From NCBI GenBank assembly GCA_963965975.1, contig OZ014416.1:7936001-8000000 (forward strand): a stretch of 64,000 bases of DNA, given 5' to 3'. The stretch is from Xestospongia bergquistia (lineage: Eukaryota > Porifera > Demospongiae > Haplosclerida > Petrosiidae). The notes under the pieces are model-generated. The model saw nothing but the letters and a program-made list of their open reading frames with translations, had not been told where the DNA came from and searched no databases. Shown here one piece after another: positions 24,601 to 36,193 of this stretch. Position numbers and translations under genes: made by a program. Every line of letters begins with the position of its first letter. Positions within the stretch are counted from its first letter, which is position 1.

Positions 24601-25969
24601 CTGAATTGCTAAATGCATTGTTACAGGATACCGTGGATACAACCCTCACAATGTGCGATGTTAAAGAACCAAAGTAAGTAACAAGGGTGTGACCCTATAA
24701 TTTAATTTGTTAATTGGATATGCTACATGTCTAGTAATGTAATTTGTTATTTCATTGCAGAGTCATGGTATGTGCTGTAAACAAAATAACTAGTGATCTG
24801 AAATTGCATTTCTTTAGCAACTTTTTAGACGATGAATTTTGTCATGGTAAGTATGCTATGTTTCTTCTATAATAGAGATAGTCATTATTATATTATTCTA
24901 CTTGCTATATTGTCTTGCCTGAATGTTCACTCATTTACTCTCTCTCACTCTCTCTCTCTCTCTCTCTCCCTCTCCCCCCCCCCCTCTCTCTCTCTCCCTC
25001 CCTCCCTCTTCTCTCACACACAGAATCAGTATTCCAAGTAGCTCAATACATTACAAGTACACCTACACTCTACACAGACTGTAACAACTATATTGATGCA
25101 TGTATTATTGCCAACAATCCGTGTGACTATGCATTGACAAGACTACAACAATATTACTTCATGCGACGTGAACAACAGCCAGTATCCCTTGTTGTTTCTG
25201 TGGGAACAGGGATATACTCTCATGCAAAAATGGGAGATCTACCTCGGATAATGTCGCCAGGGAAACAAAGAACAAGATCCAGGGAGGCGTGGCATCGATT
25301 AGAAAACTTCATAATTTTGATGAAAAATTCTGTAAGTCTTGAAAAAGTAACTTATCTTTTTTTTTAATATAACCTCAAATGTTATCTACTTTGTAAACAA
25401 AAATTATGAACGAAATTATTTTTCTTTATTTCTCCATAGATTGTACAATCCGAAGAAGTTGCTCGTTCATGTAAGTCTCGCTGTGAGCAACTAGGTATCC
25501 CGTTTTACAGGTTTAACCCTGAATTACGAGAAACTGTCTCCGCCTTTGAAACCGATTCTCGTAAACTCCTTAATATGGTTTTGAGAACTCGTCTAGAATT
25601 ACAGAACATGTGTTATGGTATCGAAACATTAAGACAGTATTGCCGTGAGGTGGTTGATTCATACACTGCGTCAGGAAGTGGATTAGGTGTGGTCCTTGTT
25701 AGTGATGTGATGTCACCTTCAGAATTAATACCACAACCTACTTCAAGTGATACAACCTCATCTGGTAAATAAATAGATAGATAGAAGGATGAGTTGATGA
25801 ATGGGAAAGACAAGTAGATGAAAGGATTTATGTACCATTAAGAAATACAACTTTATTATTTATTGTTTTTAAACCTACAGGTGATGAATTACAAAAACTG
25901 CGTCTAAAAAACTTTATGTCAACTCGTTGCTGCTCTCCCACCAGACCAATTACTTCACCTCCATATTAA
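17907..25969 (+). CDS. Ankyrin-patatin phospholipase, iPLA2-like, copy 1
   Basis: Nine coding exons: 17907-18317, 21673-21873, 23457-23789, 24135-24423, 24511-24673, 24761-24846, 25024-25331, 25440-25764 and 25881-25969 (TAA). All junctions are GT/AG with continuous phase; 734 residues. Residues 1-137 are Ser/Arg-rich and disordered, about 138-250 hold ankyrin-type repeats (QTPIHTIV, MTALHFAA, GADINAISDFDQTPMNLAL) and about 350-600 form the patatin domain. It has the oxyanion loop DGLGIRG (from Asp365), nucleophile Ser400 in GSSIG and catalytic Asp519 in YIDACIIANNP, where the usual DGG/DGA is DAC. Known role of the family: hydrolysis of glycerophospholipid acyl chains by a Ser-Asp dyad. Activity here is likely but the altered loops are notable. 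The ATG at 17907 opens the first ORF with a strong donor. Confidence 0.88.
20218..20350. repeat. CT/CA microsatellite
   Basis: (TG)n, (CT)n and (CA)n runs in the first intron of ankyrin-patatin copy 1. They open artificial ORFs on both strands. Confidence 0.95.
21215..21312. repeat. CAGA-type microsatellite
   Basis: Interrupted (GACA)n run in the same intron. Confidence 0.9.
21955..22095. repeat. 58-bp minisatellite, two partial units
   Basis: Two tandem copies around the landmark tatagaggttgtataataca followed by ctaaagtattagtatgggac and tagaacaagtgtcctcaata, in intron 2 of ankyrin-patatin copy 1. Same family as the arrays at 26930, 31030 and 39225. Confidence 0.9.
22345..22985. repeat. ACTGATATTAT-type minisatellite
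   Basis: Over 600 bases built from 11-13-base words such as attatactgac and attgtactgacacag, arranged in a higher-order unit of about 60-110 bases. Lies in intron 2 of ankyrin-patatin copy 1. Confidence 0.95.
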
Positions 25970-26853
25970 TAGTACCTCTCAACACAACAGCGATACATAT
26001 ACATTTATATACATGTAACATATACCCTCGCCTCAGTCAGTCAATAATCCTACATCTCAAACACTTCAACCCTATGCATTAATACTCATATATTTTGTTA
26101 ATATTTAAACATAAACATTAAATTCTCCATATAATTTACCTCACGATCCTTTTAGTAGTTCACAATATACCTCATGTCATCTCACATGTTATATTAGATA
26201 AATTGTATTCATTTTAATGTCCGTCATATTTCATCATCTCTTCATTTAACAATAATGTAATATATCTCACATTGCATCACTGACTAAACACACACACACA
26301 GTCTCAGACTGTATTGCTATTGAACTTTATGCTGTTCATTTAATTTTGTTATTTAATCTTTAAATTTTTGTATTTGAAGCCTTCAATTTCATCCTGGAAC
26401 GCTGTAGTATAGAATTCACTATCTAAATTTTGTAACATTATCACTCATTTTTTAAAAATAAAGTCTATATTAAATTTTGAATCAAGTACATATATTTATA
26501 AATATATCCAAAAAATACCTCCAGGTTCTTAATATAGACTCATACCAGATGTTCAGTGAGGGATTGGGTATGAGACTACACAGTATATATATACTACATA
26601 GTCACTTGTTTTCCCAGTATATAATGCTATAGTATGTGGGTATTAAGATGTGTCTGGTACATCTTATGTCTGTGTATGTTTATTTTTCATCATCTGTGAC
26701 AGTACTGATCATGTGCATTCAATACATATAGAGCCCTAACTAGAATTTACAGTAGTAAGGTTGTGTATATATAAGCCATAACTAATGTTTGAATAACCAT
26801 TTGTGAAGTATAGCTACTGGACACGTTGTGTGGTGGAGCAAGTCAGTCAACTA
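25970..26853. other. 3' UTR and spacer
   Basis: Likely 3' UTR of ankyrin-patatin copy 1, with AATAAA-type signals near 26457 (aaataaagtc), then spacer. No gene seen. Confidence 0.5.
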
Positions 26854-28528
26854 ATGGAACTGCAATATATTATTCTAATATTTTGTGGTAAATTGATCTA
26901 TAATAGTGGAACCTCTTGGAAATGTCTTCATAGAAGTGTCTTCATTATATAGAGATTGTATAATACACGAAAGTATTAGTATGAGGCTAGAACAAGTGTC
27001 TTCAATATAGAGGGTGTATAATACACTAAAGTATTAGTATGGGACTTGAACAAGTGCCCTCAATATAGAGGTTGTATAATACACTAAAGTATTAGTATGG
27101 GACTAGAACAAGTGTCCTCAATATAGAGGTTGTATAATACACTAAAGTATTAGTATGGGACTTGAACAAGTGCCCTCAATATAGAGGTTGTATAATACAC
27201 TAAAGTATTAGTATGGGACTAGAACAAGTGTCCTCAATATAGAGGTTGTATAATACACTAAAGTATTAGTATGGGACTAGAACAAGTGTCCTCAATATAG
27301 AGGTTGTATAATACACTAAAGTATTAGTATGGGACTAGAACAAGTGTCCTCAATAATATGTAGGTGTCCTTGATACAGAATCTTCCATTATATTTAACGA
27401 ACATTATTTTCCTTAAATATAAAATACCTATCTTTCTTTTAATATTTAGGTTTCTACAACACAATAATGGCATCAAATGCCTCTCTCTTCATAAACTCTA
27501 TCATCAGTTGCTACTCAACACCAAATTGTCACCTTAACCAAAATATAGGCAATGTTATATTGAGTGATTGTTGTAGCAACACAATGCACCACTTCACATT
27601 TGGAACTTTACTTACTTGTGTACATTGTGCACCAATTACCTGCTACAGAAGTGCTAGCTGCAATGGACCTACTATCACTCCAACATCAAATACACTAGAC
27701 CGGTGTTGTAATGAAGGCAACTCCGCAAAACTAACTGGTATGGTTCAACCTCTATTAACACCAGTTGGATACTGTGTACGTTGTCCCAGTCGTGGGTCTT
27801 CAGGAGAAGATCCACACTTTGTCGTTCTTCTTCCCAGTAACCAACAACTTTGTTTCACAGTTCAAGGAGAACGGGGATTCATTTTTAACTTAGTACAAGG
27901 GACACACTTGACAGTGAATGCTATCTTTGTGCATGATAGGGTACGAAAGGAAGTCACATGGATTGGTAGTCTTGCAGTAATAGTCAGTGACACTCAATAC
28001 AACAAAGTAACATTACGTTTTGAAGCTGATAAAGGGATTGTTTACATCAATGAACGTACCCATTTTCACATCCGAAATATATCTGAAATATCTTTTAGCA
28101 AGAAAGGAATGACTGTTAAAAGTACAGTGAAAATAATTCCCTCTCAAATTAATATCAATATTTGGCACATCGGACTCGAGTTTACTGTTGATTTCGTTGG
28201 ACAACATTTGGACACTATTTACCACAAAATTCCAAGTAATCCACACAACTATTCATACCACGGTCTTCTAGGACAGTTCTTTTGTAAAGGTCACAGTATT
28301 GATGAGGTTCGAAAACTCCTCCTATTTCCTACGTCAGAACGGGAACCAATACCTGTCATGCGACGTCCAATTTGGGGTTTTATGGAAAGGGAGTCAGGTA
28401 CTCCAGACCATTTGTGTTGGATGGCCATGAACGTGGGATATCAGGGGGAGGGGCTTATTCAAGGACACTATCTCGACTATGTACGTTCAAATTTGTTCTC
28501 CACAACTGAAAACTATTTCAAAACTTGA
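26854..28528 (+). CDS. Secreted Cys-rich protein with ITIH C-terminal domain, copy 1
   Basis: Two exons, 26854-26887 and 27450-28528, joined in phase 1, 370 residues. Exon 1 is only a signal peptide start (MELQYIILIFCG). The N-terminal third is cysteine-rich with two similar blocks (DCCSN...CVHC and RCCNEG...CVRCP). From EDPHFVVLLP onward the sequence follows the C-terminal domain of inter-alpha-trypsin inhibitor heavy chains: LCFTVQGERGFIFNLVQ, WIGSLAV, YHGLLGQFF and GEGLIQGHYLDYV. No VIT or von Willebrand A domain is present, so this is a stand-alone version. In vertebrates this domain lies downstream of the hyaluronan-attachment site; its role here is unknown. Confidence 0.85.
26930..27355. 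repeat. 58-bp minisatellite array, about 7 units
   Basis: Nearly identical 58-base units (landmark gaggttgtataatacactaa) filling most of the only intron of the ITIH-type gene. Confidence 0.97.
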
Positions 28529-29304
28529 CTTCAGAACAATTTTTGTTTTTTTGTTTTGTTTTGTTTTTAATTTTTAGGACTTTTGTATTGTTTTTTTATA
28601 TAATCTTGTGTGTATTTTTTATTTACTCTTTGTATTGTTTGTATTGTCTGTATTGTTTGTTTTTGTACTCACTTTTTTAGGCTTTTTATTGTTGTTTGTT
28701 AATGATTTGTAACAGGTTTAGTTAGTATTAGTTAACATGTACATGTACCATGATGAAGTACATAAGTGTTCATTCACTGAGTATACTATATTAATATTAT
28801 TGTTTATACATTTCTTAGGAAATATTATCTGGTCAGTACTTGTAGTTAGTGTATAATATAGTTATGGGTTCCTGTATAGTTTATAATATAGTTATGGGTT
28901 CCTTTACAGTTTATAACACATGCTTCCTGTATATAGTTATGGGTTCCTGTACAGTTATAATATAGTTGTACCATGCTTTCTGTATATAATTATAGGTCCT
29001 ATACAGTTCTGTACAGTTTATAATATAGTTGTATCATGGTTTCTGTACATAGTTATGGGTTCCTGTACAGTTTATAATATAGTTATGGGTTCCTGTACAG
29101 TAGTATATACCTATGACAGCCAATTATTAAGAGGACTTTGATGACCTTCTTCATGCTAAAGCCACACCTTTCCATTTCAATTACACATTGTAAACACAGG
29201 TGTAATAATTATTAAAACAATAATTAATACATACATTAAGACATAATGATCTATATTTATAGTTCCAACAGCAATGTGCAAGTTTAATACATTATTAAGT
29301 ATCA
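28529..29304. other. Spacer between convergent ITIH-type genes
   Basis: T-rich 3' UTR-like sequence, then a tandem repeat (28835-29105), then AT-rich sequence. No gene seen. Confidence 0.6.
28835..29105. repeat. ~30-bp tandem repeat
   Basis: Imperfect copies of tttataatatagttatgggt followed by tcctgtacag. Confidence 0.9.
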
Positions 29305-30615
29305 TTATATTTTTCCGATTTTAGATGATGAGAACAGATCAGGGCATATGTACTTGAGGTAGTGACCTTGAATAAGCCCCTCCCCCTGATATCCCACGTT
29401 CATAGCCATCCAACACAAATGGTCTGGAGTACCTGACTCCTTCTCCATAAAACTCCAAATTGGACGTCTCATGACAGGGACTGGTTCCCGTTCTGGTGTA
29501 GGAAATAGGAGGAGTTTTCGAACTTCGTCAATAGTGTGACCTTCACAAAAGAATTGTCCTAGAATCCCATGATAATCACAGCTACCTTTATTGGAAGAGG
29601 GTATTAGATGAAATAATATATCTAAATGTTGATTGATGTAGTCCACTGAAAACTTGAGTCCAATCTTTTTGATGTGTATGTGAACATTAGACTCCTTTGA
29701 CTTATAGTCTCCTGTAATTTCCATATGAGTATCTGAGAATTCAATCAACTCTATATTTTGAACGAGTACATGATTTTCTTCATTAATGTATATTGTTTTG
29801 TTAGCTGCTTCAAAACGTAATGTAGTTTTGTTTGATATTTTTGAGAATCCATTCTTAATAATGACAACGAGACTTCCTATCCAAGTGACTTCACTACGAA
29901 CAGAATCAGGTACAAATAAGGCGTTCACTACTAACAGAGGACTTTGTATCAAGTTCAATACAAACCCTTGTTCTCCTTGTACTGTGAAACATAACTGGTG
30001 ACCACTGGGTAGAAGAACAGCAAAGTGGGGATCTAAACCGATACCAGAAGGTTTGTTAGATTTTGGTGGGCATTGGACACAGACTAGCTGATTGCCAATA
30101 GACGAGAGCATGGTCATGGAGTTACCCACACTACAGCACCCTTGCATTGTCTGCCTGCCTTTTGGAAAGTAGACTTGTTGTCCACTACACATGTCTGATG
30201 TGTAACATCGTAACGGAGTACATGTTGTAATGCAAATTCCTTTACTTTCAGTTTCAATGTGAGCAGAGTTAGTTGCATTAGCACAGCATACATCTAATGG
30301 ACAGACCATAGAATTATTTGAAGTGTCAGTAAGATACGGGATTAAGATATCACAAAAAAGCTGTTGGTAGCATAAAACAGTATTGTTTGTGTGCACAACT
30401 TCAATCATCACATTATCATTGTCACCTGTGGAGAGACAAGTTAAAATGATAATTCAAAAAATACATCTAAGTTACAAGTATCAAGGACTTGCATCTAGCA
30501 TGTCAATTGAGTAATATTTTTATGTTTCTATCTCTTTCAAGTCTCTGAGGTAAGATTACTTACCTAGTAATTGCACTAGAAGCATCATTAACAGAGAAGC
30601 TAGATATTCTGCCAT
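29305..30615 (-). CDS. Secreted Cys-rich protein with ITIH C-terminal domain, copy 2
   Basis: Two exons, 30615-30564 and 30425-29305, joined in phase 1 as in copy 1, 390 residues. Exon 1 encodes a signal peptide (MAEYLASLLMMLLVQLLG). The Cys-rich N-terminal third is followed by LDPHFAVLLP, LCFTVQGEQGFVLNLIQ, WIGSLVV, YHGILGQFF and GEGLIQGHYLKYI. It is convergent with copy 1 and has the same intron position, so the pair arose by inverted duplication. The last 60 or so codons are far more similar to copy 1 than the rest. Confidence 0.86.
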
Positions 30616-31014
30616 TTCTTTGTCAGGAGATTTCTCTGAACAAACTGTTCTTACACAGGGCTGAAGGAGAGCTCTGTCTTAAGACAAGGGCTGTTATAAA
30701 TTGTTAATGTTGTTATATAATCATTATTGTATTATCACAATAAACTAAGATGTTTGTCTCTTCAGTATTTATTTACTACAGGTTTCTAATTAATTATAAA
30801 TATATCAATGACCTTTGATAGATGAAAAAATATTTGTAGATTTTCACATTTGATAGTGAACTAATGATATCAATCAATGTACAATGTGCTGATAGCTTCA
30901 AACTAAAACAACATGGAGTCAGTCTACTGGTGTTCAGTGATATGATGTTATGAACAACAGCTCTATAATTTTATTAATAATGTAATTGGTACAGGTATAG
31001 GAGACACTTTAGGA

Positions 31015-32000
31015 CATTAGACACTGTCCTTAGTATAGAGATGTCCTCAATGTAGAGGTTGTATAATACACTAAAGTATTAGTATGGGACTAGAACAAGT
31101 GTCCTCAATATAGAGGTTGTATAATACACTAAAGTATTAGTATGGGACTAGAACAAGTGTCCTCAATATAGAGGTTGTATATACACTAAAGTATTAGTAT
31201 GGGACTAGAACAAGTGTCCTCAATATAGAGGTTGTATAATACACTAAAGTATTAGTATGGGACTAGAACAAGTGTCCTCAATATAGAGGTTGTATAATAC
31301 ACTAAAGTATTAGTATGGGACTAGAACAAGTGTCCTCAATATAGAGGTTGTATAATATACTAAAGTATTAGTATGAGACTAGAACAAGTGTCCTCAATGT
31401 AGAGGTTGTATAATACACTAAAGTATTAGTATGGGACTAGAACAAGTGTCCTCAATATAGAGGTTGTATAATACACTAAAGTATTAGTATGGGACTAGAA
31501 CAAGTGTCCTCAATATAGAGGTTGTATAATACACTAAAGTATTAGTATGGGACTAGAACAAGTGTCCTCAATATAGAGGTTGTATAATACACTAAAGTAT
31601 TAGTATGGGACTAGAACAAGTGTCCTCAATATAGAGGTTGTATATACACTAAAGTATTAGTATGGGACTAGAACAAGTGTCCTCAATATAGAGGTTGTAT
31701 AATACACTAAAGTATTAGTATGGGACTAGAACAAGTGTCCTCAATATAGAGGTTGTATAATACACTAAAGTATTAGTATGGGACTAGAACAAGTGTCCTC
31801 AATATAGAGGTTGTATAATATACTAAAGTATTAGTATGAGACTAGAACAAGTGTCCTCAATACAGAGGTTGTATAATACACTAAAGTATTAGTATGAGAC
31901 TAGAACAAGTGTCCTCAATATAGAGGTTGTATAATACACTAAAGTATTAGTATGGGACTAGAACAAGTGTCCTCAATATAGAGGTTGTATAATACACTGG
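31015..32000. repeat. 58-bp minisatellite array, about 17 units
   Basis: Largest array of the family, with near-perfect units and a few 3-base deletions (gttgtatatacacta). It lies in the spacer between ITIH-type copy 2 and ankyrin-patatin copy 2. Confidence 0.97.
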
Positions 32001-32554
32001 TACTATTAGGGACTACAGTGTCATTTTCTTTATGTGAGATTCTACAATCAATAAATATACAATGGATCTCTTTTGTATATACTTCAAGTACATGTACATG
32101 TATAAAATAATCTGTATTAACGACCTTTATTGAATAATGATAGTACAAAGGTCACTTGTTTTATCAGTTATAGGGAAATGGGTGGAGTAAGTACAAAGGT
32201 CACATTTATTGCCATATATAGGTGGGATGGTGTTGTATAGGGTATGCTCAGACTATGAATATCGTTAATTTGTTGTGAATGTGTTTATGTATAGTGTGAT
32301 GTTTTTGTTTATGAATTCTTTTATGAGAGTTTTCTGTTACATTCTTTGTTTGAAGAAAGCTCTCTTTGTGTTTATATTATTTCTCTAGTACTTTCTTAGT
32401 TTTAATTGTAAGTTAAAATTTTGATGTACAGTATTCATAATTAAATGGATGAATTGATTGATAGAGAGCCATGAAACTCCATCCATTCAATTCACTTGTC
32501 CATCTATCCATTCACAATGACAGCTGTTTCTTTTCAGGTAGTTCTTTCAAAACA
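32001..32554. other. 5' region of ankyrin-patatin copy 2
   Basis: No gene seen. A cttttcag acceptor-like site at about 32530-32537 shortly before the ATG suggests a 5' UTR exon upstream. Confidence 0.5.
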
Positions 32555-35500
32555 ATGGCTGAAGAAAATACAGAAAGGAATCAGATAAATCCTCAGGAGT
32601 CTAAGGAAAGTCCTCATTCTGATGATCACAAACCAACTCAGCCTGAGACTTGTTCTGGTGAGGTACAGACTGATACTCAGCCCATTAAGAGACAGAAACT
32701 CAGACGAAAGAATGCCATGCATAAAAAGTTAAAACATCCTCAAATTATGACTCGATCTTCATCCAATCCGGAAATCTCAAACTTACGAAATATTTCAAAT
32801 CCTCAAAGAGTTACTAATCCACACAGAAAATCTGCAGATTTTACAGACACTGACATTGCCTTCTCAACTGATGAAAAAAGACTTAACACATACTCATCTC
32901 ATGTCAATACCTCTCTTCATTCACCGTTGCCACTAGCAACCACATTATATACTAAATCTGGGAACCCTCATAAGGATGACTTTGGTCCTTTTGAACTCAT
33001 AGAAGACTTAGATCCTGTTTATTATGCACTACACTCAACTGAAGATGAAGAAGATGATGAACAAAGTCTATCTCCAGTTTCAGCTAGATTAGATGTCCCA
33101 TTTTCTTATCCAACTATTTGGCCTTGTCATTCTTTACCTTCTTGTGTACAATCATCACCTCATCTATTTCCTCGGGAACTTTTGCGAACATCTTCAGAAA
33201 TAGCTCTTGAAGATAACCATGATACTTCAGGGGATGGAGACTCTTTAGAAGATGAAGGATGGCTAGAGGATGGTGAAGTGGGAGGAGCAGAATGTGGAAT
33301 CCAGCTTAGTGAAGATTTTAAACAATCGTTGACTGGACTTCACTCTCAAGATATAACCGATGAGTTAAAATTTATCTTCCAGCGGTCTCGTTTAGATTCA
33401 ACAGACCATCGAACTAGATCTATACCCATACCAATTCGTAATCGCTCTGTTACTGAATCTAGTTTTGACAAGTTTGAGGCAAAGCTAAGGACATTGGATG
33501 CCGGCTTTGTAATACCTTTGAGTACTGATGATGATATGTTAAGTGATTCCGAGGAAGATAAATTGAATCTGGAGGTGAAATCTGTAAAAAAGTTAAAGAA
33601 AAGACATGATGCTTTGAAAAAAATGAAGAATAATATGTCTCCTCGTACCAGGAAAAATCGTGCTATTAGTGTTGTGGAAAATGATCTTCAGGTAATGTTC
33701 TACAAATCCATTGTAGCCATCTCTCCATTCATCCAATCATTGATTCCTTCATCCAATTATTGATTCATTCATCCAATCATTGATTCCTTCATCCAATTAT
33801 TGATTCCTTCATCCAATTATTGATTCATTCATCCAATCATTGATTCCTTCATCCAATCATTGATTCCTTCATCCAATTATTGATTCATTCATCCAATCAT
33901 TGATTCCTTCATCCAATTATTGATTCATTCATCCAATCATTGATTCCTTCATCCAATTATTGATTCATTCATCCAATCATTGATTCCTTCATCCAATTAT
34001 TGATTCATTCATCCAATCATTGATTCCTTCATCCAATTATTGATTCATTCATCCAATCATTGATTCATTCATCATCTCTTATGCATTTCTTAAAATATAC
34101 TAACAGTTCACAATTTTAGAGCTAACAGCTGCAGTGAATGTAGACATGTTATTATCAAAATATTTTATTTCACTTGTTTAATTAATCTCTAAAAATGAGT
34201 ATATTCATTAGTGGTCAGTTTCAATCTACCATTGTTACCATTGTTACCATTGTTACCATTGTTACCATTGTTACCATTGTTACTAGTCCCACAGTGGGCA
34301 AAGTCAGTAATACAGTCAGACCAGATTAATAATAATACTTCATAGGATTACACATATATTTTATTCTTTTATTGTAGGGATGGGGCTCTTCAAGATCTCC
34401 TATTATTAATCGAAGAGAAGTGAGTAATTCACAAATGGAAGACATTTATAATTTGATCACTCAATATAGGTATCTCAATTGAGACGTGGTACTTATAATT
34501 TTGAATCTCTGCTTCTCTTGTCCCAACAAATCCAGCCCCTTGAACAAACAAAAAAGAAAGTACTTGGATCCCCACAACTATTACGTTCACCTAGACTTAA
34601 TAGAAGGATCCCTGATGTTCAGGTAAATAGATAATTATGTGTATTAATTATTCTTATAAATAGAGAAAATAAAATATTATTTTTTAATACTGCCCAATGT
34701 ACATGTACCTTGTATTTGCCAATTACATGACCAACAGAACATGTGACATTGAGTTACATGTTATGTAATGAAGTTATTAAAAGTTTTGTACACAATTATA
34801 ATACATTGGTTAGTTAAATGGCATTTTTGACATATTTAAATAATTTATTAATTAATAGAATTAATTATTATTATAAAAGTTTTATTTATTTAACACCATT
34901 CAAATCTCAGTTATCATTTGCCAATGGAGCAGTGTTATCATTATATTGTAAAGTCACTGAGATCATATTACTTAGTCATTGATAGCTCAGTGATCCAGTT
35001 ACTTGGTGGTCATTGAAGTTAAGCAATATCAAGCAGGATCAGTTTTATGATGGGCAACTGCAGTAAATAACAACGGAGACTATATGTAGTGGTCTAGATA
35101 TATTTAATTATTAATGAAGTTAACCAATTATCATCAGTAATATGATGAGAGATTGTGAGACTTGTCACTATCTTTAAGCATGTTCAATACAGTGTTATTT
35201 GACTTCTCTCTATATTTTAAATCCTACATTTTCTTTTCTATAGAAACCTAAAAAGTATAAACTTCATAATCCCAAAAGTGCTGAAGTAAGCTTTAACTCC
35301 AAAACTATCATGTTTAAATTGTTGCCATAGAAACTTTTAAAACACCTTAAAGCAAACAAGTTTGATCAAGTGGAACGAGACAAGAATAATGACACGCCCC
35401 TTCATGCTATCATTCGTAGTGAAAGACGAGATAAACTCGAGTGTTTAATTATATTAATGGTCCATAGTGATTACGGTGCTGATAACATTGATTTGCCTGC

Positions 35501-36157
35501 ACTGTATGGAAACACTGGACTTCACCTTGCAGTACAGGTATAGGAGGGAGGGAGGGAGGGAGGGTCAAAGGGTAGGGAAGTTAGAAGGAAGAGGGAGAGA
35601 GCCGGGGGTAAATAGGAAGTGAGAAAGAGATTACATATATATATATCTTTGACATAAACTGGTAATATAAGAAGGTACATGTGTATTTTTATTTGTATAG
35701 AGAGCTGATCTTCAAGTAATAAAACTATTATTAATATTTGGCGCCAATATAGATACCACTAATGAACAAAAAAAGACACCTCTTGACTTTCTAATCAACA
35801 AAGGTGGTGATAAAAAATTCTTAGAAGTTATAGAGTTGTTGAAGTCTCTTGATGCAAAGCATGGAAAAGAAATTAATATATTACAAGCTCAAAGTTGTAG
35901 TCGTCAAACTCGTTTAATGTCCATATGTGTCGATCATCCTGAGTTACAAGAACGTTTAGAGCCTCAACCTATAACATTTGAGAAACCACGAACTCTGGTA
36001 TGTGAGTAATATAGTGTATATTACTCATCTGTGTTCTAATAAAAGAGGTTATCCTCTTTTCAGATAATATTACTTTAAATGAACTGACTGCAATTTGTAC
36101 GTATCACATTGAATACTGATATGTAATTTTTATGTTATAAAAACTGCTTTATTGACA

Positions 36158-36193
<36 letters not shown>

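Noticed and set aside
28920-29141. 73-residue ORF between the ITIH-type genes
   Set aside because: Translation of a 30-bp tandem repeat.
32471-32554. N-terminal extension of ankyrin-patatin copy 2 from an earlier ATG
   Set aside because: The segment contains a pyrimidine tract and ttttcag acceptor just before the better-placed ATG, so it reads as intron or 5' UTR.
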